NCBI RefSeq assembly: GCF_003336245.1
Contig: NZ_QPHM01000001.1
Coordinates: 1,988,113 to 2,052,112, forward strand
Direction: 5' to 3'
Length of the DNA stretch: 64,000 nucleotides
Source: Haloplanus salinus
GTDB lineage: Archaea; Halobacteriota; Halobacteria; Halobacteriales; Haloferacaceae
Every line of letters starts with the position of its first letter. Position 1 is the first letter of the stretch. The position numbers were made by a program, and so were the translations under genes. The notes under the pieces are model-generated. The model was not told where the DNA came from and did not search any database. It saw nothing but the letters and a program-made list of their open reading frames with translations. This document shows positions 61,125-64,000 of the stretch, one piece after another.

Positions 61125-62715
61125 CGTATCCCTCCTGTGACAGGATGACCAGCATCGAGAGCGCCGAGACGCCGAGGAGAATCAACGCGGGGACCGCGGC
61201 GTGGCCGTAGTACCCCGAGGCCGTCGCCGACCAGATGTGGGTGACGAGCGTCTTGAACCCCGACGGCCGGAGCAGGAGCGTCGCCGGCAGTTCCTTCATC
61301 GTGGTGAGGAAGACGAGCGCCGCGCCGCCGAAGAGGCCGGGCGCGATGAGCGGGAGCGTCACCGCGCGGAAGGCGCCGAAGGAGGAGCGCCCGAGGGTCC
61401 GCGCCGCCTCGGGGAGCGCGGGGTTGACCCGCAGAAACGACGCCCGCATCGATCCGACCGCCTGCGGGAGAAAGCGGACGACGTACGCCGCCACCAGCAG
61501 GTAGAGGGTCTGGTAGATGGGCCGTGCGTACGACGTGCCCAGATACACCAGGGCGAGGCCGAGCACCACGCCGGGGACGGCGTAGCCGACGTACGTCGCC
61601 CGTTCGAACGCCTCGGTCAGGCGCGAGCGGTGGCTGGCGGCGAGGTAGGCGATCGGCAGGCCGGCGACGGTAGCGACGAGCGCCGCCCCCGCCGAGACGC
61701 CGACGGAGTTGAGGGCGTAGGCGGGCTGGAAGGCGAGCGCGTTTCCGACCTCGGCGCCCCCCTGTGCCAGCCAGGTCAGCAGGATGCCGAGCGGGACGAA
61801 CAGCGCCAGTCCGGAGACGGCGAGACACGCCGCCATCGCGACGTACTTCCACTTGCCGAGCCGGACCGTACCGCTCGTGCGGCCGCCCTGCCGGCCGGCG
61901 TACAGCGGTTCGTTGCCCCGGACGTGCGACTCCAGCCCGAGGATCAGCAGGGTGACCGCGACCAGTTGCAGCGAGAGCAGCGAGGCCACGTCGCGGCCGA
62001 AGGTGGTGAACTCGACGTAGATGACGCGCGTGAACGCGTCGAACTGCATGATCGCGGGGGTACCGAAATCCGAGAGGGCGTAGAGGGCAACGAGGAGGGA
62101 GCCGGCGCCGACCGCCGGCTTGATCTGCGGGACGGTCACGCGGCGGAACGCCTCCCACTGGCTGTGTTCGAGCGTCCGGGCGGCGTCGATGAGCGTCGTA
62201 TCGAGCGACTTCAACGCCGCCCGGGTCGTGATGAACACGTAGGGGTAGGTGTAGAGCGTGATGACGAGCGAGGCGCCGACGAAGCCGTAGATTTCGGGGA
62301 GGCGCTCGACGCCGAGCGGCGCGAGCAGGCGCTGGAACGCACCCTGTGGACCAAAGGCCGAGACGAAGGCGAAGGCGCCGATGTAGCTCGGGATCACCAA
62401 GGGCAGCGAGACGGCGACGGTGAACCCGCGGCGGAAGGGGAGGTCCGTCCGGACCGTCAGGTAGGCGAGGGGGACGCCGATGAGCACCGAGGCGACGGTG
62501 ACGACGACGACGAGGGCAGCGCTGTTGACGAACACCTGCACCGTCGACGGTCGCGTCGAGATGTCGATGGCCTCCGCCAGTCCCACGTCGAGTGCGGTTC
62601 GGACCAACCACACCAGCGGAAGCAGAACGGCTGCGGCGACGGCCCCGCTCGCTACCGTCGTCGGCAGTGGCAGGCCGTCGCTCGCGTCGTCGACTGTGGG
62701 GTAGTCCGTGGCCAT
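61114..62715 (-). CDS. fbpB: Fe(III)-type ABC transporter permease (FbpB-like)
   Basis: 533 residues with about 12 helices in two fused binding-protein-dependent transport domains, as in FbpB/SfuB. Each half has an EAA-like loop: TLIDAARTLEHSQWEAFRRVTVP in the first half and ALPEAARTLGRSSFGAFRAVTLP in the second half (given here as successive blocks). The first helix is preceded by an acidic N-terminal tail. Lies between the binding protein (9 bases downstream of its stop) and the ATPase. Confidence 0.93.
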   Translation of the reverse strand: MATDYPTVDDASDGLPLPTTVASGAVAAAVLLPLVWLVRTALDVGLAEAIDISTRPSTVQVFVNSAALVVVVTVASVLIGVPLAYLTVRTDLPFRRGFTVAVSLPLVIPSYIGAFAFVSAFGPQGAFQRLLAPLGVERLPEIYGFVGASLVITLYTYPYVFITTRAALKSLDTTLIDAARTLEHSQWEAFRRVTVPQIKPAVGAGSLLVALYALSDFGTPAIMQFDAFTRVIYVEFTTFGRDVASLLSLQLVAVTLLILGLESHVRGNEPLYAGRQGGRTSGTVRLGKWKYVAMAACLAVSGLALFVPLGILLTWLAQGGAEVGNALAFQPAYALNSVGVSAGAALVATVAGLPIAYLAASHRSRLTEAFERATYVGYAVPGVVLGLALVYLGTSYARPIYQTLYLLVAAYVVRFLPQAVGSMRASFLRVNPALPEAARTLGRSSFGAFRAVTLPLIAPGLFGGAALVFLTTMKELPATLLLRPSGFKTLVTHIWSATASGYYGHAAVPALILLGVSALSMLVILSQEGYDVK

Positions 62716-62724
62716 AGGGCTGTG

Positions 62725-63903
62725 TCAGAGTATTCCGACGTCCCGGAGGAGGTTGACCGTCCCCTCCAAGTCGGACAGCTGAGTCAGGTCTAAATCCTCG
62801 GGTGGGTTCAATTCGTCGATTGTCGGCAGCCGGCCGATGGGTTCGACGCCGGGCACCAGCGGGTATTCGAACGTCTCCCGCGCGAAGTAGTCCTGCGCTT
62901 CCGCCGATAGCAGGTGCCGGACGAAGTTGGCGGCGAGGTCGGTGTCGGCGGCGGTATCGAGGACGCAGGCGCCGGCGACGTTGAAGATGGCGCCCGCGTC
63001 GCCGTCGGTGAACGCGGTGGAGATGGGGGCGTTGGGCCGCCCGGCGAGCACCCGCTGGATGTAGTAGTGGTTGGCGAAGCCGGCGCGGAGTTCGCCGTCG
63101 GCGACGGCCTGACTCACGAGGAACTCGTCGGGGTAGTTGGCGTCGAGCCCCAGTTCCTGCATTCCGTTGAGCCACTGGCGGGTCTCCTCCTCGCCGTTGA
63201 GTGCGCGCATCGCCGTGATGAACGCCTGGAACGAACTGTACGTGGGGGCACAGCCGATGGCGTCGCGGAACGCCTCCGTCTCCGGGAACGCGAAGATGTC
63301 GTCGGGGATGTCGGAGTCGGAGAGTTCGTTCGTGTTGTACGGGATGGTTCGGGCGCGTCCGGACGTGCCGATCCACGTCCCGTCGGGGTCGTGGAACTGG
63401 TCGGGCACCATGTCCAGCACCTCGGTCGGGAGTTCGGCCGTCCGCCCGCGGTCCTTGAGCGCGCCGAGCGAGCCGGCGTTGACCGAGAAGAACACGTCGG
63501 CCGGGCTACCCGACCCCTCGGTTTCGATCTGATTCACCAGCTCGGCAGCCGAGTTGTACCGGGGCCGGATCGTCAGGTCCGGGTAGAGATCCTGGATGTA
63601 CGTGATGAGTTGCCCGACGAGCGGTTCGCCGCGGCCGGAGTAGAGGGTCAACTCGCCGCTCAGGTCGGGCATCGCCGCCATCGAGACGCCGCCGGAGATG
63701 TCCCGCGCGCCGAACGGGGAGCGCCCGGACCCGATCTGTCCGACGACGTTCTCGCCGCCGGTGCCGCCACCGTCACCGTCACCGTCGCCGCCGCCGTTCG
63801 CCCCACCATTACCGAGCAGTCCGCTACAGCCCGCGATCGATGCCAACCCGGCGGCACCCCCGAGTCGGAGAACCCGACGCCGGGTGCTACGGTTATCCTT
63901 CAT
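62725..63903 (-). CDS. fbpA: Fe(III)-type ABC transporter substrate-binding lipoprotein (FbpA-like)
   Basis: 392 residues. Twin-arginine signal (STRRRVLRLGGAAGLA) and lipobox IAGC with Cys26; a Gly/Asp-rich stalk; then a periplasmic-binding-protein class II fold: LTLYSGRGEPLVGQLITYIQ, PADVFFSVNAGSLGALKDRG, ARTIPYNTN and FANHYYIQRVLAGRPNAPIS. The paired tyrosines near residue 265-270 (NHYYIQ) occupy the position of iron-binding tyrosines in FbpA. Start of the three-gene operon plus glycosyltransferase, under a DtxR-type operator directly upstream. Confidence 0.92.
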   Translation of the reverse strand: MKDNRSTRRRVLRLGGAAGLASIAGCSGLLGNGGANGGGDGDGDGGGTGGENVVGQIGSGRSPFGARDISGGVSMAAMPDLSGELTLYSGRGEPLVGQLITYIQDLYPDLTIRPRYNSAAELVNQIETEGSGSPADVFFSVNAGSLGALKDRGRTAELPTEVLDMVPDQFHDPDGTWIGTSGRARTIPYNTNELSDSDIPDDIFAFPETEAFRDAIGCAPTYSSFQAFITAMRALNGEEETRQWLNGMQELGLDANYPDEFLVSQAVADGELRAGFANHYYIQRVLAGRPNAPISTAFTDGDAGAIFNVAGACVLDTAADTDLAANFVRHLLSAEAQDYFARETFEYPLVPGVEPIGRLPTIDELNPPEDLDLTQLSDLEGTVNLLRDVGIL

Positions 63904-63910
63904 AGTTTGA

Positions 63911-63938
63911 TTTAGGCTACCCTAAAACACTTATATTT
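63911..63938 (-). promoter_or_regulatory. Iron-responsive (DtxR-type) operator and TATA box of the Fe ABC operon
   Basis: TTTAGGCTACCCTAAA at 63911-63926 is a perfect 6+4+6 inverted repeat resembling DtxR/IdeR/MntR-type sites (TTAGG...CCTAA) known from haloarchaeal iron regulation. On the minus strand the TATA box (AAATATAA, 63931-63938) lies upstream and the fbpA ATG (63901-63903) 8 bases downstream of the repeat, so a bound repressor would cover the transcription start of a nearly leaderless message. Confidence 0.75.
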
Positions 63939-64000
63939 GCCGGTTCGGAAACTCTCCGGGGAGTTCGTGGGATTCACCGTTCAACGCGAGACATTTCCGG
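63939..64000. other. Right edge of window, upstream of fbpA promoter
   Basis: Sixty bases with no gene visible. The AT content falls again past the TATA box; no second operator is seen. Confidence 0.4.

Overview
The window is a high-GC chromosomal segment of a halophilic archaeon (class Halobacteria). Support for this: strongly acidic proteins throughout; archaeal information-processing genes (archaeal DnaG, aIF2-beta, Vms1-like peptidyl-tRNA hydrolase); a CetZ-type tubulin homologue; coenzyme F420 genes; Tat/lipobox lipoproteins; HTH_10 and HFX_2341-type regulators; and many small haloarchaeal families (DUF5778, DUF5802, DUF5813 and others). The order cofG-cofC-membrane protein-cetZ resembles the cetZ1 region of Haloferax-like genomes. 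Species cannot be fixed from the sequence alone. No virus, plasmid replicon, IS element or CRISPR array is visible. Genes are dense, often overlapping by 1-16 bases, with many short convergent and divergent pairs.

Layout. 1-8.1 kb: a cut-off pterin carbinolamine dehydratase, hemA, two small haloarchaeal families, an Lrp regulator with a perfect operator next to carA, an MFS exporter, thrB and pdxS. 8.1-13 kb: DUF1405 membrane protein, a decayed secreted-protein pseudogene, an enolase-like enzyme, an HFX_2341-type regulator, a pilin-like protein and a MOSC protein. 13-20 kb: dnaG, then a group suggesting polyprenyl carrier-lipid synthesis (DUF92 membrane protein, a cis-prenyltransferase-like subunit without a DGN catalytic motif, and a separate catalytic cis-prenyltransferase), interleaved with a frameshifted EamA transporter and an MscS remnant. 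20-26 kb: F420 biosynthesis (cofH, cofG, cofC) and cetZ1 with an overlapping membrane-anchored protein. 26-33 kb: tmk, small proteins, a structured non-coding stretch, tandem repeats built on the 3' end of tRNA-Leu(TAA), and the pabBAC operon. 33-43 kb: cyclophilin, an S49 protease/DUF4350 pair, a PHP protein, a DapA-family aldolase, an RND exporter with a COG1361 protein, a nuclease/lamin-tail protein and a lipoprotein. 43-53 kb: HAD, msrB, Usp, FAH, aIF2-beta, a coupled CoA-transferase/DRE-TIM enzyme operon, a quinone-reductase remnant, His-rich MoaB and ilvD. 53-64 kb: a Zn/Mn-type ABC importer and an Fe(III)-type ABC importer, each under a 6+4+6 inverted-repeat operator of DtxR type, flanking a UbiA-lycopene cyclase fusion, a Vms1 homologue and a GT39-like glycosyltransferase.

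Most interesting points: the pair of complementary cis-prenyltransferase subunits (one with the DGN motif, the other with the C-terminal RxG motif) beside a DUF92 protein; the tandemly amplified tRNA-Leu 3' end; the CoA-transferase/aldolase operon with an altered metal-binding motif; the UbiA-lycopene cyclase fusion; the two matching metal operators; and four decayed genes recognised from shifted or joined reading frames.
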